A stretch of DNA of 64,000 bases, taken from contig NZ_CP055930.1 of NCBI RefSeq assembly GCF_013927005.1, positions 5,146,001-5,210,000 on the forward strand, written 5' to 3'. Source of the stretch: Enterobacter sp. RHBSTW-00175 (lineage in GTDB: Bacteria; Pseudomonadota; Gammaproteobacteria; Enterobacterales; Enterobacteriaceae). Made by a program: the position numbers and the translations under genes. Positions 10,914-23,327 of this stretch are shown one piece after another (position 1 is the stretch's first letter; the number at the start of each line of letters is the position of its first letter). A model generated the notes under the pieces. That model saw nothing but the letters and a program-made list of their open reading frames with translations. It was not told the DNA's origin and ran no database searches.

Positions 10914-11779
10914 TGACCCAATGGCCCTCACCCGCAAAGCTGAACCTGTTTTTATACATCACCGGGCAGCGTGCTGACGGTTATCACACGTTGCAGACGC
11001 TGTTTCAGTTTATCGATTATGGTGACACGATTTCGATTGAACTGCGCCGCGATGGCCAGATTCACCTGCTCACTGCGGTGGAGGGTGTGGCGCACGAAGA
11101 CAACCTGATTGTGCGCGCCGCGCGTCTGTTGATGAAGGCAGCCGCCGACTCTGGTCGTTTGCCTGCCGGAAGCGGTGCAGATATCAGCATCGAGAAGCGT
11201 CTGCCGATGGGCGGCGGTTTAGGTGGTGGTTCATCCAATGCTGCAACCGTGCTGGTTGCGCTAAATCATCTTTGGGGATGCGGGCTGTCGCAAGACGAAC
11301 TGGCCGCCTTAGGGTTAACGCTGGGCGCGGATGTTCCGGTGTTTGTTCGTGGTCATGCGGCGTTTGCTGAAGGCGTAGGGGAAATCCTCTCCCCCGCAGA
11401 GCCACCAGAAAAATGGTACCTGGTTGCCCACCCGGGGGTCAGTATTCCGACACCGGTCATCTTTAAAGATCCTGACCTGAAAAGAAATACCCCGGTGCGG
11501 TCAATAGAAACGTTATTAAATTGTGAATTCAGCAACGATTGCGAGGATATCGCAAGAAAACGTTTTCGCGAGGTTGATGAGGTGCTTTCCTGGCTGTTAG
11601 AATACGCGCCGTCGCGCCTGACTGGTACAGGGGCTTGTGTCTTTGCTGAATTTGACACTGAGTCCACTGCTCGTCAGGTGCTTGAGCAAGCGCCGGTTTG
11701 GCTGCATGGTTTTGTAGCACGCGGGATGAACACCTCCCCCCTACAGCAAGCCATTCTGGCGCAGACTGAGTTTCGGTGA
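10910..11779 (+). CDS. ispE: IspE, 4-diphosphocytidyl-2-C-methyl-D-erythritol kinase
   Basis: Phosphorylates CDP-methylerythritol in the MEP pathway for isoprenoid precursors. It is a GHMP-family kinase of 289 residues. The N-terminus ([20 protein letters not shown]) carries the substrate-binding lysine and is followed by the glycine-rich ATP loop [14 protein letters not shown] and [11 protein letters not shown]. It is slightly longer than the E. coli enzyme at the C-terminus. It is translationally coupled to lolB by a 4-base overlap. A second ATG at 10913 is an alternative start. Confidence 0.96.
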   Translation: MMTQWPSPAKLNLFLYITGQRADGYHTLQTLFQFIDYGDTISIELRRDGQIHLLTAVEGVAHEDNLIVRAARLLMKAAADSGRLPAGSGADISIEKRLPMGGGLGGGSSNAATVLVALNHLWGCGLSQDELAALGLTLGADVPVFVRGHAAFAEGVGEILSPAEPPEKWYLVAHPGVSIPTPVIFKDPDLKRNTPVRSIETLLNCEFSNDCEDIARKRFREVDEVLSWLLEYAPSRLTGTGACVFAEFDTESTARQVLEQAPVWLHGFVARGMNTSPLQQAILAQTEFR

Positions 11780-11834
11780 CAACGTCACCCTGTTCCAGAC
11801 GTTGCATCGCGCTCTTTAATACACGCCTGGATAG

Positions 11835-12851
<1,017 letters not shown>

Positions 12852-12863
12852 TCGAACACGGCC

Positions 12864-12890
12864 AAAAAACCCGCTGCGGCGGGTTTTTTT
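12864..12890 (+). terminator. prs terminator
   Basis: AAAAAACCCGC-TGC-GGCGGGTTTTTTT forms a GC-rich stem followed by a long T run, 13 bases after the prs stop. Confidence 0.93.
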
Positions 12891-12975
12891 GTCTCTGGTT
12901 TTAATTTGTATGACTAATGCCTCCTTCACCTGCCATTCATATGACAGATGATGCGCACACGGATGATAGATAATT

Positions 12976-14670
12976 GTGAAAAACGTAGCCTCGTCACATG
13001 TTCTGCCCTTTCGCGCCCTCATCGACGCTTGCTGGAAAGAGAAGTACACCTCGTCACGCTTTTTGCGCGACGTTATTGCCGGGATAACCGTTGGCATCAT
13101 CGCTATTCCCCTGGCAATGGCGCTGGCTATTGGCAGCGGTGTGGCGCCACAGTACGGTCTGTATACCTCGGCTGTTGCCGGGATTGTCATCGCACTGACC
13201 GGCGGTTCGCGCTTTAGCGTGTCAGGCCCGACCGCCGCGTTTGTGGTCATTCTCTATCCGGTTTCTCAACAGTTTGGGCTGGCAGGCCTTTTGGTTGCGA
13301 CCCTGATGTCCGGCGTCTTTTTGATTTTGTTCGGGCTGGCCCGTTTTGGCCGCCTGATCGAGTACATACCCCTTTCCGTGACGCTGGGGTTTACTTCCGG
13401 GATAGGTATCACCATCGGGACGATGCAAATCAAGGATTTCCTCGGTCTGCAAATGGCTCACGTTCCTGAACACTACCTGCAAAAAGTGGGTGCGCTGTTT
13501 ATGGCGCTGCCGACGGCGAACCTTGGGGACGCTGCTATCGGGGTGGTGACGCTGGGTACGCTGATTATCTGGCCGCGCCTGGGTATTCGTCTGCCCGGGC
13601 ACTTACCGGCACTGCTGCTGGGTTGCGCGGTGATGGCCATCGTCAATATGCTTGGCGGCCATGTGGCAACGATTGGCTCTCAGTTCCATTACACGCTGGC
13701 AAACGGTTCTCAGGGGAGCGGGATCCCGCAGCTGTTACCGCAGCTGGTGCTGCCGTGGGATATGCCGGGCTCAAGCTTCACCTTAAGCTGGGATTCTCTG
13801 CGAGCCCTGCTTCCTGCCGCCTTTTCTATGGCGATGCTGGGGGCGATTGAGTCTCTGCTGTGCGCCGTGGTGCTGGACGGCATGACGGGCACCAAACACA
13901 AAGCAAACAGCGAACTGGTGGGCCAGGGACTGGGGAATATCATTGCCCCGTTCTTTGGCGGCATTACCGCCACGGCGGCGATCGCTCGCTCTGCGGCTAA
14001 CGTGCGTGCGGGAGCCACGTCTCCTGTTTCGGCGGTCATTCACTCCGTGCTGGTGATCCTCGCCCTGCTGATCCTCGCCCCGCTGCTCTCCTGGCTGCCG
14101 CTCTCGGCAATGGCGGCCCTGCTGCTTATGGTGGCCTGGAATATGAGCGAGGCGCATAAAGTGGTGAACCTGTTACGCCGAGCGCCGAAAGACGACATTA
14201 TCGTGATGCTCATCTGTATGTCGCTGACTGTATTATTCGATATGGTTATCGCCATCAGCGTAGGTATCGTGCTGGCTTCCCTGCTGTTTATGCGTCGCAT
14301 TGCGCGGATGACCCGTCTGGCCCCGGTAAACGTTGACGTCCCGGACGATGTGCTGGTGCTGCGCGTGATTGGCCCACTTTTCTTTGCTGCCGCAGAAGGT
14401 TTGTTTAGCGATCTGGAGTCACGTATCGCAGGCAAGCGGATTGTGGTGTTGAAATGGGATGCGGTGCCGGTGCTGGACGCGGGGGGGCTTGATGCCTTCC
14501 AGCGCTTCGTGAAACGCCTGCCGGAAGGCTGTGAATTGCGGGTAAGTAATCTTGAGTTCCAGCCGCTGCGTACGATGGCGCGAGCTGGCGTGCAGCCGAT
14601 CCCTGGCCGCCTTGCCTTCTATCCTGACCGTGCCGCCGCGTTAGCCGACCTGTCACCGACCCTGCGCTGA
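12976..14670 (+). CDS. dauA: DauA (YchM), SulP/SLC26 C4-dicarboxylate transporter
   Basis: Inner-membrane transporter of the SLC26/SulP family; the E. coli orthologue takes up succinate and other C4-dicarboxylates aerobically at acidic pH. The 564 residues have a membrane domain of about 12-14 helices, with [17 protein letters not shown] and SVSGPTAA signatures. A cytosolic STAS domain occupies about residues 440-555 ([19 protein letters not shown]). Translation starts at GTG (12976), giving MKNVASSH. The last 18 bases overlap the convergent MerR-type gene. Confidence 0.95.
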   Translation: MKNVASSHVLPFRALIDACWKEKYTSSRFLRDVIAGITVGIIAIPLAMALAIGSGVAPQYGLYTSAVAGIVIALTGGSRFSVSGPTAAFVVILYPVSQQFGLAGLLVATLMSGVFLILFGLARFGRLIEYIPLSVTLGFTSGIGITIGTMQIKDFLGLQMAHVPEHYLQKVGALFMALPTANLGDAAIGVVTLGTLIIWPRLGIRLPGHLPALLLGCAVMAIVNMLGGHVATIGSQFHYTLANGSQGSGIPQLLPQLVLPWDMPGSSFTLSWDSLRALLPAAFSMAMLGAIESLLCAVVLDGMTGTKHKANSELVGQGLGNIIAPFFGGITATAAIARSAANVRAGATSPVSAVIHSVLVILALLILAPLLSWLPLSAMAALLLMVAWNMSEAHKVVNLLRRAPKDDIIVMLICMSLTVLFDMVIAISVGIVLASLLFMRRIARMTRLAPVNVDVPDDVLVLRVIGPLFFAAAEGLFSDLESRIAGKRIVVLKWDAVPVLDAGGLDAFQRFVKRLPEGCELRVSNLEFQPLRTMARAGVQPIPGRLAFYPDRAAALADLSPTLR

Positions 14671-15699
14671 CATTCGTCTTTGCATCATGAAACCAATCGC
14701 CTGCTGTAGCCATTCGAGCACGGCAGGCGTCATCCAGGTCCCTTTCATCAGGTGCGGCTCATGCTGCATCGCTACGCGAAACTTTTGCTGTGTCGCAGGA
14801 TCAGTTCCGGCATAAGACTGGAACAGCGCCAGCCAGTTCTCTGCCAGTTTTTGCGCCGCTTCTGATGAGGGTTCCAGGCACTCACTCTGCGCTTGGTGCA
14901 GTTTTGCCACCAGCGGCGGCCACTCCATCATGCGGTCAAAATAGTGCGCGCGGGTGAATGCCATCTCTTCCGGCGACAGATAGCTCTGCCAGATAACGAG
15001 CTTTGTTTCCGCGAATGCCCGGGTAATGTAGTCCGTCATTTCCGCGGTGATCCCCGTTTGCTCACGCATCTGCGGTTCGACGCTGTGCATCTCGTTCAGG
15101 CGAGTGAGAAACTCAGGTTTTCCCGCTGTATCCTGTTCCAGGCGCACCATCCAGCGTGTGGCCAGATCCATGGCACGTGGGTCTGATACGTCGGCGCGTT
15201 GTTCCAGCAGGGCTTTTGCCTCTGTAACCAGCCCTGCCCAAATGACGCCCAGTTCATCTTTCTGTATCGCGAACGGCAACTGTTGCAACTCTTCTTTGCT
15301 AAACCAGCGATCGTACATGTTCATTAACTCCAGAGTCTGTAGCCAGGACTCAAGATCGGGGTCTTCATCTGCGGTAAGCCCGGTACGCAAATCCACCAAC
15401 CTGTCACGCAGCGTTGTAATGCTGCGCGCCTGTTTTTCCAGCAACGTGATTTGTGCGTCGAGCAGTTCCGCCAGAGAGAGTGACTCCTTTTCCAGAAAGT
15501 CCCTGATTTCAGCAAGTTCCAGCCCCGCTTTTGCCAGCGCCTGTATCATATGCAAACGCTGAACATCGTGCAGATTGTAGAGCCGATAACCTGCCTCGCT
15601 TCTGGCAGAAGGCAGCAACAGCCCTGTTTGTTCATAGTGATGTAATGTGCGTACGGTGATCCCGGCACGCTTTGCCAGTTCCCCCACCTGAATCAACAT
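14653..15699 (-). CDS. MerR-family transcriptional regulator, TipAL-like
   Basis: A 348-residue regulator. The N-terminal MerR winged helix-turn-helix is clear ([20 protein letters not shown], then [14 protein letters not shown]), followed by the long dimerisation helix. The C-terminal 200 residues resemble the helical effector-binding domain of the TipAL/Mta group (FSKEELQQL near residue 132), so it may sense a small drug-like molecule. The target is unknown. Its 3' end overlaps dauA by 18 bases tail to tail, and it is divergent from no obvious effector gene. Confidence 0.85.
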   Translation of the reverse strand: MLIQVGELAKRAGITVRTLHHYEQTGLLLPSARSEAGYRLYNLHDVQRLHMIQALAKAGLELAEIRDFLEKESLSLAELLDAQITLLEKQARSITTLRDRLVDLRTGLTADEDPDLESWLQTLELMNMYDRWFSKEELQQLPFAIQKDELGVIWAGLVTEAKALLEQRADVSDPRAMDLATRWMVRLEQDTAGKPEFLTRLNEMHSVEPQMREQTGITAEMTDYITRAFAETKLVIWQSYLSPEEMAFTRAHYFDRMMEWPPLVAKLHQAQSECLEPSSEAAQKLAENWLALFQSYAGTDPATQQKFRVAMQHEPHLMKGTWMTPAVLEWLQQAIGFMMQRRMSAQGR

Positions 15700-15770
15700 A
15701 GCAGCTCCTTTCCTTTGCCAGTTGCCCCACTCTGGAGCCTTACGTTACGTGAGGGTCAAGATGATATGCA

Positions 15771-15799
15771 AAAAAAAACGGCTCCTGAAGGAACCGTTT
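15771..15799 (-). terminator. ychH terminator
   Basis: AAACGGCTCC-TGAA-GGAACCGTTT forms a stem with one mismatch. The A run on the plus strand becomes a U run in the leftward transcript, just after the ychH stop. Confidence 0.8.
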
Positions 15800-15804
15800 A
15801 ACCG

Positions 15805-16080
15805 CTAACTGTGTTTATGCTGATCGCGGCGGCAGCGTTTATCATAGTGGCGCACCCACCAGTACCTGTCGCTGACCTGTTCATGGCCGCTCACACGCGC
15901 ACCTGCCAGCCACAAAACCGCACCGAGGAAGATACTTAGCACCGCGCCGTGTGCGAAATATTGTGGAAGGTCAATCTGTGGCAACTGGTTTAAAATAGAA
16001 TAACCCACCCCGGCCACCATCACGAACAGTCCCAACCCCATTAGCACGTTACCGAGCATCGAAGCGTTTTTGCGTTTCAT
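15805..16080 (-). CDS. ychH: YchH, stress-induced inner-membrane protein
   Basis: A 91-residue DUF2583 protein with two hydrophobic helices (GNVLMGLGLFVMVAGVGYSIL and AHGAVLSIFLGAVLWLAGA) and a basic C-terminal tail (RHYDKRCRRDQHKH). Length and position next to pth match E. coli YchH, which is reported to be stress-induced. Its molecular role is not known. It is divergent from pth, and a terminator lies just after it. Confidence 0.92.
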   Translation of the reverse strand: MKRKNASMLGNVLMGLGLFVMVAGVGYSILNQLPQIDLPQYFAHGAVLSIFLGAVLWLAGARVSGHEQVSDRYWWVRHYDKRCRRDQHKHS

Positions 16081-16353
16081 ATGTCACCTCCGGAACTTTG
16101 GGTTGCAAGGGGAAAGCCCCTAATCCTTGTGTGTAAAGTATAGACAACGCCCATTTTATGAGTTGCGTGAATGATCACATTTACGGATCGCTCCCAGACA
16201 AAAACTTACAAATAACGTCTTGAACAGCTTGAAATTCTAATTGTTCAGATAAGCAATTATTCGTATTTCGTGGTTGCTGTCGCAGAATTTTGTCAACCGG
16301 CTCGCCAGACAGTAAACTACGCGCCAGATCTGGAACCCTTTAGGAATTACATC

Positions 16354-16938
16354 GTGACGATTAAACTGATTGTCGGTCTTGCCAACCCAGGCGCAGAGTA
16401 CGCAGCAACTCGCCATAACGCGGGTGCCTGGTATGTTGATTTGCTGGCCGAACGGTTGCGTGCTCCCCTGCGTGAAGAACCGAAATTCTACGGATATACC
16501 TCACGTATTAACCTTGCCGGGGCGGATGTGCGGCTGCTGGTCCCGACCACCTTTATGAACCTGAGTGGTAAAGCGGTTTCTGCAATGGCGACGTTCTATC
16601 GCATCAATCCTGACGAAATTCTCGTCGCCCACGATGAGCTTGATCTGCCGCCGGGCGTGGCAAAGTTTAAACTCGGCGGTGGTCATGGCGGCCACAACGG
16701 TCTGAAAGACATTATCAGCAAACTGGGTAATAACCCGAATTTCCATCGTTTGCGCGTCGGAATTGGCCATCCGGGCGATAAAAACAAAGTTGTCGGTTTT
16801 GTGCTGGGTAAACCTCCGGTTTCTGAGCAGAAACTGATTGACGAAGCGGTAGACGAAGCGGCCCGTTGCACCGAGATCTGGCTCAAAGACGGTTTAACCA
16901 AAGCCACAAATCGCTTACACGCCTTCAAAGCGCAATAA
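16354..16938 (+). CDS. pth: Pth, peptidyl-tRNA hydrolase
   Basis: Cleaves peptidyl-tRNA released from stalled ribosomes, recycling tRNA. The frame is open from 16270, but the GTG at 16354, preceded by TAGGAATT, gives 194 residues as in E. coli. The catalytic His20 lies in [10 protein letters not shown], with Asn10 and the later [13 protein letters not shown] loop also conserved. It is followed by ychF in the usual order. Confidence 0.97.
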   Translation: MTIKLIVGLANPGAEYAATRHNAGAWYVDLLAERLRAPLREEPKFYGYTSRINLAGADVRLLVPTTFMNLSGKAVSAMATFYRINPDEILVAHDELDLPPGVAKFKLGGGHGGHNGLKDIISKLGNNPNFHRLRVGIGHPGDKNKVVGFVLGKPPVSEQKLIDEAVDEAARCTEIWLKDGLTKATNRLHAFKAQ

Positions 16939-17064
16939 TCCGCACATTACGGCTTTTTTGCCGCGCAGCGTACGGGTTACGTGTATAATAGGCAGAGTTA
17001 TTTACTTTTCTTCAGTCGGTTAACGCTAACGGATTGATTATCAAGATATTAAGGTGATTTAGAA

Positions 17065-18159
17065 ATGGGATTCAAATGCGGTATCGTTGGTCTGCCTAAC
17101 GTTGGCAAATCCACCCTGTTTAACGCGCTCACCAAAGCGGGCATCGAAGCAGCAAACTTCCCGTTCTGTACCATCGAGCCAAACACCGGTGTTGTACCGA
17201 TGCCCGATCCACGTCTGGATCAGCTCGCTGAAATCGTTAAACCGCAGCGCATTCTGCCAACGACGATGGAATTCGTGGATATCGCGGGCCTGGTAAAAGG
17301 CGCATCTAAAGGTGAAGGCCTGGGTAACCAGTTCCTGACCAACATCCGTGAAACCGAAGCCATCGGCCACGTTGTACGTTGCTTTGAAAACGACAACATC
17401 ATCCACGTAAACAATAAAGTGGATCCGGCTGACGACATCGAGGTTATCAACACCGAGCTGGCATTGTCTGACCTGGACACCTGCGAACGCGCCATTCACC
17501 GCGTGCAGAAGAAAGCCAAAGGCGGCGATAAAGACGCCAAAGCTGAGCTGACCGCACTGGAAAAATGTCTGCCACAGCTGGAAAACGCCGGCATGTTGCG
17601 TGCGCTGAAAAACCTGACTGAAGAAGACAAGGCAGCCATCAAATACCTGAGCTTCCTGACGCTGAAGCCAACCATGTACATCGCTAACGTCAACGAAGAC
17701 GGTTTCGAAAACAACCCGTACCTGGACAAAGTGCGTGAAATCGCTGCTGCAGAAGGTTCTGTGGTTGTTGCTGTTTGCGCAGCCGTTGAGTCTGATATCG
17801 CCGAGCTGGACGACGCAGACCGTGATGAATTCATGGCTGAGCTGGGTCTGGAAGAGCCGGGTCTGAACCGCGTGATCCGCGCAGGCTACGAACTGCTGAA
17901 CCTGCAAACTTACTTCACCGCTGGCGTGAAAGAAGTACGCGCATGGACCATCCCGGTGGGCGCCACTGCGCCACAGGCTGCAGGTAAAATCCACACCGAC
18001 TTCGAAAAAGGCTTCATCCGTGCGCAGACTATCGCGTTTGAAGACTTCATCACCTATAAAGGTGAGCAAGGTGCGAAAGAAGCCGGCAAGATGCGTGCAG
18101 AAGGTAAAGACTACATCGTTAAAGATGGCGATGTGATGAACTTCCTGTTCAACGTCTAA
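17065..18159 (+). CDS. ychF: YchF (EngD), Obg-family ATPase
   Basis: P-loop protein of the Obg/YchF class that hydrolyses ATP rather than GTP and binds ribosomes. It is reported to restrain the oxidative stress response. The 364 residues show the Walker A motif GLPNVGKST (residues 9-17), [10 protein letters not shown] (switch II), an inserted coiled coil and a C-terminal TGS domain (residues about 280-360, including [19 protein letters not shown]). It is the last core gene before the nif cluster. Confidence 0.97.
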   Translation: MGFKCGIVGLPNVGKSTLFNALTKAGIEAANFPFCTIEPNTGVVPMPDPRLDQLAEIVKPQRILPTTMEFVDIAGLVKGASKGEGLGNQFLTNIRETEAIGHVVRCFENDNIIHVNNKVDPADDIEVINTELALSDLDTCERAIHRVQKKAKGGDKDAKAELTALEKCLPQLENAGMLRALKNLTEEDKAAIKYLSFLTLKPTMYIANVNEDGFENNPYLDKVREIAAAEGSVVVAVCAAVESDIAELDDADRDEFMAELGLEEPGLNRVIRAGYELLNLQTYFTAGVKEVRAWTIPVGATAPQAAGKIHTDFEKGFIRAQTIAFEDFITYKGEQGAKEAGKMRAEGKDYIVKDGDVMNFLFNV

Positions 18160-18215
18160 ATAAAATTTGTTGTCTTATGAGGTTTCATTGAATCTCATGA
18201 GCATCGAAAAAACTA

Positions 18216-18244
18216 TAAAATCCACGCAATTGCGTGGATTTTTC
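18216..18244 (+). terminator. ychF terminator
   Basis: AAATCCACGC-AAT-TGCGTGGATTTTT is a stem with a T run, about 55 bases after the ychF stop. Confidence 0.88.
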
Positions 18245-18268
18245 ATTTCATATTGTCTCAATTCATCT

Positions 18269-18516
18269 TGACCTGCCTCCCGAATCAGTTCCCCCCTTAG
18301 TTAGTCATGTCGGTTGGCTTTTCCTCAGATCCCCCATTTTGCCAGTCTGCTGCAAATTCAGCTCGAGTCTGGTAATCCAGCGATGAATGTGGGCGACACT
18401 CGTCATAATCCTGTCGCCTGCATCGCTTCGGCAAGAAGCTTCTTGAGGCGGGCGTTCTCATCTTCAAACGACTTGAGCCGCTTCACCTCAGAAACTTCCA
18501 TGCCGCCAAACATTAC
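18269..18516 (-). mobile_element. Deleted IS3-family insertion sequence remnant
   Basis: On the minus strand, 18513-18403 encodes 36 residues typical of the C-terminal half of an IS3-family OrfA (FGGMEVSEVKRLKSFEDEN, then ARLKKLLAEAM). In a second frame, up to the stop at 18297, the sequence reads as the C-terminus of OrfB (DYDECRPHSSLDYQTRAEFA). The two are fused near 18412-18421, so most of the transposase, including its DDE catalytic core, is deleted. The element appears to end near 18269 (TGACCTGCC on the plus strand). Its other end is missing: the OrfA fragment starts within 10 bases of the nifJ stop. It cannot transpose by itself. The IS subgroup (IS407/IS3-like) is inferred from motif memory. 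Confidence 0.85.
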
Positions 18517-18519
18517 CGT

Positions 18520-21500
18520 TTACTCCCCTGCCATTCGCTGATACTGCGCTAAACGCTGTTTCGCGTCCTGCTCGGTTTGCTCGAAGAGTTGATCCGCCAG
18601 TTCCGGTGCAGTGCGGCCCAGCGCTGCGTAGCGCACTTCACCCATCAGGAAGTCGCGGAAGCTCTCCTCTGGTTCGTCGGAGTCGAGAATAAACGGATTC
18701 TTACCCTTCGCGATCAGCTGCGGGTTATAGCGCCACAGATGCCAGTAGCCCGAGTCCACCGCGCGTTTTGCTTCGCGCATACTGCATCCCATCCCGGCTT
18801 TCAGGCCGTGGTTGATACAGGCCGCATAAGCGATCACCAGCGACGGGCCAGGCCACGCTTCCGCTTCAGCAATCGCCCGCAGCGTCTGGGCTTTATCCGC
18901 GCCCATTGCCACCTGCGCGACATACACATTGCCGTAGCTCACCGCCATCATGCCGAGATCCTTCTTGCGCGTCCGTTTGCCTTCGGCGGCAAACTTGGCA
19001 ATCGCCGCAACCGGCGTCGATTTCGACGACTGACCGCCAGTGTTAGAGTACACCTCAGTATCAAACACCAGGATATTCACATCCTCGCCGGAAGCCAGCA
19101 CATGATCGAGGCCGCCAAAACCGATGTCATACGCCCAACCGTCGCCGCCAAAAATCCACTGCGAACGTTTAGCGAAATAGTCGCGGTTCTGGTACATGCG
19201 GTTCAGCAGCGGATCATCGCCCTTCTCCTGCGCCAGCAACGCGCTCAGTTGCTCGCCGCGCTCGCGCGTGCCTTCACCTCGATCTTTGCTTTCCAGCCAT
19301 TGCTGCACCGCCTGCTGTAACGCCTCGCTATGCGGCGCAGCCAGTGCATCCATCGCATCACTGGCGAGCTGTTCACGTACCGCGCGCCCGCCAAGCATCA
19401 TCCCCAGACCAAACTCGGCGTTATCTTCAAACAACGAGTTAGCCCATGCCGGGCCTTGCCCTTTATGGTTGGTGGTCCACGGAATTGACGGCGCGCTGGC
19501 CCCCCAGATAGACGAACAACCCGTGGCATTCGCGATCATCATGCGATCGCCGAACAACTGCGTCACCAGCCGCGCATACGGGGTTTCACCGCAGCCCGCA
19601 CAGGCACCTGAAAACTCCAGCAGTGGGGTTTCAAACTGGCTGCCTTTAACCGTGGTTTTGTTGAACGGATTGCTTTTTGGCGACAGCGCCAGCGCATAGT
19701 CCCACACCGGTTGCATCGCTAACTGACTCTCCAGCGGCTGCATCGTAAGGGCTTTCCCCTTCGCCGGGCAGATATCGACACAGTTGCCGCAGCCGGAACA
19801 ATCGAGCGGCGAAATGGCCAGATGATAGTCGTAATCCTTCGCCCCCTGCGCCGCTTTACTCAACAACGCTACCGGCGCCACATCGCGCTCTTCCTGATTC
19901 AGCAGTGCCGGACGAACGGCAGCATGCGGGCAGATAAAGGCGCACTGATTGCACTGGGTACAGCCTTCGGGGTTCCACACCGGCACCTGCAAAGCAATGC
20001 CGCGTTTCTCCCACGCCGCGGTTCCCGTCGGGAATGTCCCGTCCTCCATACCGACAAAGGCGCTGACTGGCAGTTTGTCGCCGTTCTGCCGGTTCATCGG
20101 TTGCAGAATGTCGCGGATAAAATCCGGCATCATCCGCGTATCTTCCACCGCGTCATCTTCCAGCGTCGCCCAGCGTTCCGGCACCATCACTTCCTGGATG
20201 GCTTCCATCCCCAAATCAATGGCGGCATTGTTCATATCCACCACTTTTTGCCCTTTACTGCCGTAGGATTTCTCGACTGCCTGCTTCAGGTAATCGGATG
20301 CCGCTTGCGGTTCAATAATCCCCGCCAGTTTGAAGAATGCCGACTGCATCAGCATGTTAAAGCGCCCGCCCAGCCCCAGCTTACGGGCAATTTCCACCGC
20401 ATTGAGGGTGTAAAAACGGATCCCCTGGCGGGCGATATAACGCTTCATACTGTTTGGCAGCCGCGCTTCCAGCTCTTCACCAAACCAGGTGCAGTTCAGC
20501 AGGAATGTGCCACCAGAGTTCAACCCCTCCAGCAGATCGTACTTGTCGACGTAGGATTGCTGCGAGCATGCGATAAAATCCGCGCGGTGGATCAGGTATG
20601 GCGAGGTAATCGGCCGTTCACCAAAACGCAGGTGCGAAACGGTAATGCCGCCGGATTTTTTCGAATCGTAGGCAAAGTAGGCCTGCGCATACATCGGCGT
20701 TTTATCACCGATGATCTTGATGGCGCTCTTGTTAGCGCTGACCGTACCATCTGAACCCAGCCCCCAGAATTTACAGGCGGTGATCCCCTCGCGGGAAACG
20801 TGAACCTCATGAGAAGGCACCGGCAGCGAGGTGTGCGTGACATCGTCGAAAATCCCCACCGTAAAACCATCTTTCGGAAGCGGTTTTTTCAGGTTCTCAA
20901 ACACCGAGACAATATGCCCCGGCAGCACATCTTTACCGCCCAGCGCATAGCGCCCACCGACAATCAGCGGCGCGTCATGCTGGTGATAAAACGCATTTTT
21001 CACATCCAGGCACAGCGGTTCTGCCTGCGAGCCCGGCTCTTTGGTGCGATCGAGCACCGCAATACGTTTAACGCTTTTCGGGATTTTGGCGAAGAAGTGC
21101 GACAGCGAAAAAGGCCGGAACAGATGCACCGTCACCAGGCCAACTTTTTCACCACTGTCGATTAGCGCATCCACCACTTCGGAAATGGTGTCGCATACAG
21201 ACCCCATCGCCACAATGATCTGTTCAGCATCGTCTGCGCCGTAGTAATCAAACAGGTGGTATTCGCGACCGGTCAGGCGATAGATGTCCGCCATATAATT
21301 TTCGACGATTTCCGGCAGCGCATCGTAGTAGCGGTTGGCAGCTTCCCGCTCCTGAAAATAGATATCGGGGTTTTGCGCGGTGCCGCGAATCACCGGATGA
21401 TCCGGGTTCAGGGCGTTACGGCGAAAGCGGTTCAGCGCGTCGGTATCAAGCAACGGCGCCAGATCGTCATACTCCAGTACTTCAATTTTCTGGATCTCGT

Positions 21501-22032
21501 GAGAAGTACGAAAGCCATCAAAGAAGTTAATAAAAGGTACGCGGCCTTTAATGGCGGAGAGGTGTGCTACCGCCGAGAGATCCATCACCTGCTGAACGTT
21601 GCTCTCCGCCAGCATCGCGCAGCCGCTCTGGCGAACCGCCATCACATCCTGATGATCGCCGAAAATGTTCAGCGAGTTGGTTGCCAGCGCGCGGGCGCTG
21701 ACGTGAAACACACCGGGCAGCAGTTCACCGGCGATTTTGTACAGATTGGGGATCATTAACAACAACCCCTGCGAAGCGGTATAAGTGGTGGTCAGCGCCC
21801 CGGCCTGCAACGCGCCGTGTACGGCACCGGCCGCGCCCGCTTCTGACTGCATCTCCATTAAACGCACCGGCTGGCCAAACAGGTTTTTCTTGCCGTCAGC
21901 CGCCCACTGATCGACGTTTTCCGCCATCGGCGTTGAGGGGGTAATGGGGTAAATCGCGGCAACATCAGTAAAGGCATACGAAATCCATGCCGCTGCCGCG
22001 TTGCCATCCATTGTTTTCATCTTTCCGGACAT
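18520..22032 (-). CDS. nifJ: NifJ, pyruvate:flavodoxin oxidoreductase
   Basis: Oxidises pyruvate to acetyl-CoA and CO2 and passes the electrons to the flavodoxin NifF, which reduces NifH. The 1170 residues match the full homodimeric family length. The N-terminal pyrimidine-binding domain (YPITPSTPMAE) is followed by a two-[4Fe-4S] ferredoxin domain (CTQCNQCAFICP and CSGCGNCVDICP, about residues 690-760) and a thiamine diphosphate domain (GDGWAYDIGFGGLDHV). It is divergent from nifH with its own sigma-54 promoter. The C-terminus is intact although an IS remnant abuts the stop codon. Confidence 0.98.
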   Translation of the reverse strand: MSGKMKTMDGNAAAAWISYAFTDVAAIYPITPSTPMAENVDQWAADGKKNLFGQPVRLMEMQSEAGAAGAVHGALQAGALTTTYTASQGLLLMIPNLYKIAGELLPGVFHVSARALATNSLNIFGDHQDVMAVRQSGCAMLAESNVQQVMDLSAVAHLSAIKGRVPFINFFDGFRTSHEIQKIEVLEYDDLAPLLDTDALNRFRRNALNPDHPVIRGTAQNPDIYFQEREAANRYYDALPEIVENYMADIYRLTGREYHLFDYYGADDAEQIIVAMGSVCDTISEVVDALIDSGEKVGLVTVHLFRPFSLSHFFAKIPKSVKRIAVLDRTKEPGSQAEPLCLDVKNAFYHQHDAPLIVGGRYALGGKDVLPGHIVSVFENLKKPLPKDGFTVGIFDDVTHTSLPVPSHEVHVSREGITACKFWGLGSDGTVSANKSAIKIIGDKTPMYAQAYFAYDSKKSGGITVSHLRFGERPITSPYLIHRADFIACSQQSYVDKYDLLEGLNSGGTFLLNCTWFGEELEARLPNSMKRYIARQGIRFYTLNAVEIARKLGLGGRFNMLMQSAFFKLAGIIEPQAASDYLKQAVEKSYGSKGQKVVDMNNAAIDLGMEAIQEVMVPERWATLEDDAVEDTRMMPDFIRDILQPMNRQNGDKLPVSAFVGMEDGTFPTGTAAWEKRGIALQVPVWNPEGCTQCNQCAFICPHAAVRPALLNQEERDVAPVALLSKAAQGAKDYDYHLAISPLDCSGCGNCVDICPAKGKALTMQPLESQLAMQPVWDYALALSPKSNPFNKTTVKGSQFETPLLEFSGACAGCGETPYARLVTQLFGDRMMIANATGCSSIWGASAPSIPWTTNHKGQGPAWANSLFEDNAEFGLGMMLGGRAVREQLASDAMDALAAPHSEALQQAVQQWLESKDRGEGTRERGEQLSALLAQEKGDDPLLNRMYQNRDYFAKRSQWIFGGDGWAYDIGFGGLDHVLASGEDVNILVFDTEVYSNTGGQSSKSTPVAAIAKFAAEGKRTRKKDLGMMAVSYGNVYVAQVAMGADKAQTLRAIAEAEAWPGPSLVIAYAACINHGLKAGMGCSMREAKRAVDSGYWHLWRYNPQLIAKGKNPFILDSDEPEESFRDFLMGEVRYAALGRTAPELADQLFEQTEQDAKQRLAQYQRMAGE

Positions 22033-22074
22033 TGCTCATTCCTCGACTGTAAGAGGTCATCTCCCTGACGACGT

Positions 22075-22091
22075 TGCACAGCCTGTGCCAG
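22075..22091 (-). promoter_or_regulatory. nifJ sigma-54 promoter
   Basis: Read leftward, CTGGCACAGGCTGTGCA has the exact GG-N10-GC spacing of -24/-12 promoters. It lies 43 bases upstream of the nifJ ATG. Confidence 0.9.
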
Positions 22092-22174
22092 CTCATTTAT
22101 CCCTTTATAAACAATGCATTAAAGGCAACCACAACAAAACGGTTGCATGAAACAAGACAGTAGACGCGACATCC

Positions 22175-22190
22175 TGTTGAACTGCCGACA
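22175..22190. promoter_or_regulatory. NifA activator site serving nifJ
   Basis: TGTTGAACTGCCGACA fits TGT-N10-ACA and lies about 110-125 bases upstream of the predicted nifJ transcription start, a normal enhancer distance. It could also be reached from nifH. Confidence 0.8.
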
Positions 22191-22243
22191 AAGTGTCGCA
22201 CGCCGTGGGTTATCCCCCGATGTACAGAAACGATGTGCGGAAT

Positions 22244-22259
22244 TGTTCTGTTTCGAACA
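22244..22259. promoter_or_regulatory. NifA activator site serving nifH
   Basis: TGTTCTGTTTCGAACA fits TGT-N10-ACA. Its centre is about 130 bases before the predicted nifH start. It resembles the Klebsiella nifH site in both sequence and distance. Confidence 0.88.
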
Positions 22260-22325
22260 ATTGGTAAGGCGATTGTTTACTCTTTGTCCCTTCCTTTGCG
22301 ACAGCGAAAAAATCAACACCTTTAA

Positions 22326-22338
22326 AATCAATAAATTA
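22326..22338 (+). promoter_or_regulatory. IHF site in the nifH promoter region
   Basis: AATCAATAAATTA matches WATCAANNNNTTR exactly. It lies between the NifA site and the -24 box, where IHF bending brings NifA to the polymerase. Confidence 0.75.
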
Positions 22339-22343
22339 AATGA

Positions 22344-23300
<957 letters not shown>

Positions 23301-23327
23301 TGCACGCCCGCCAACAGGAAGACAACT

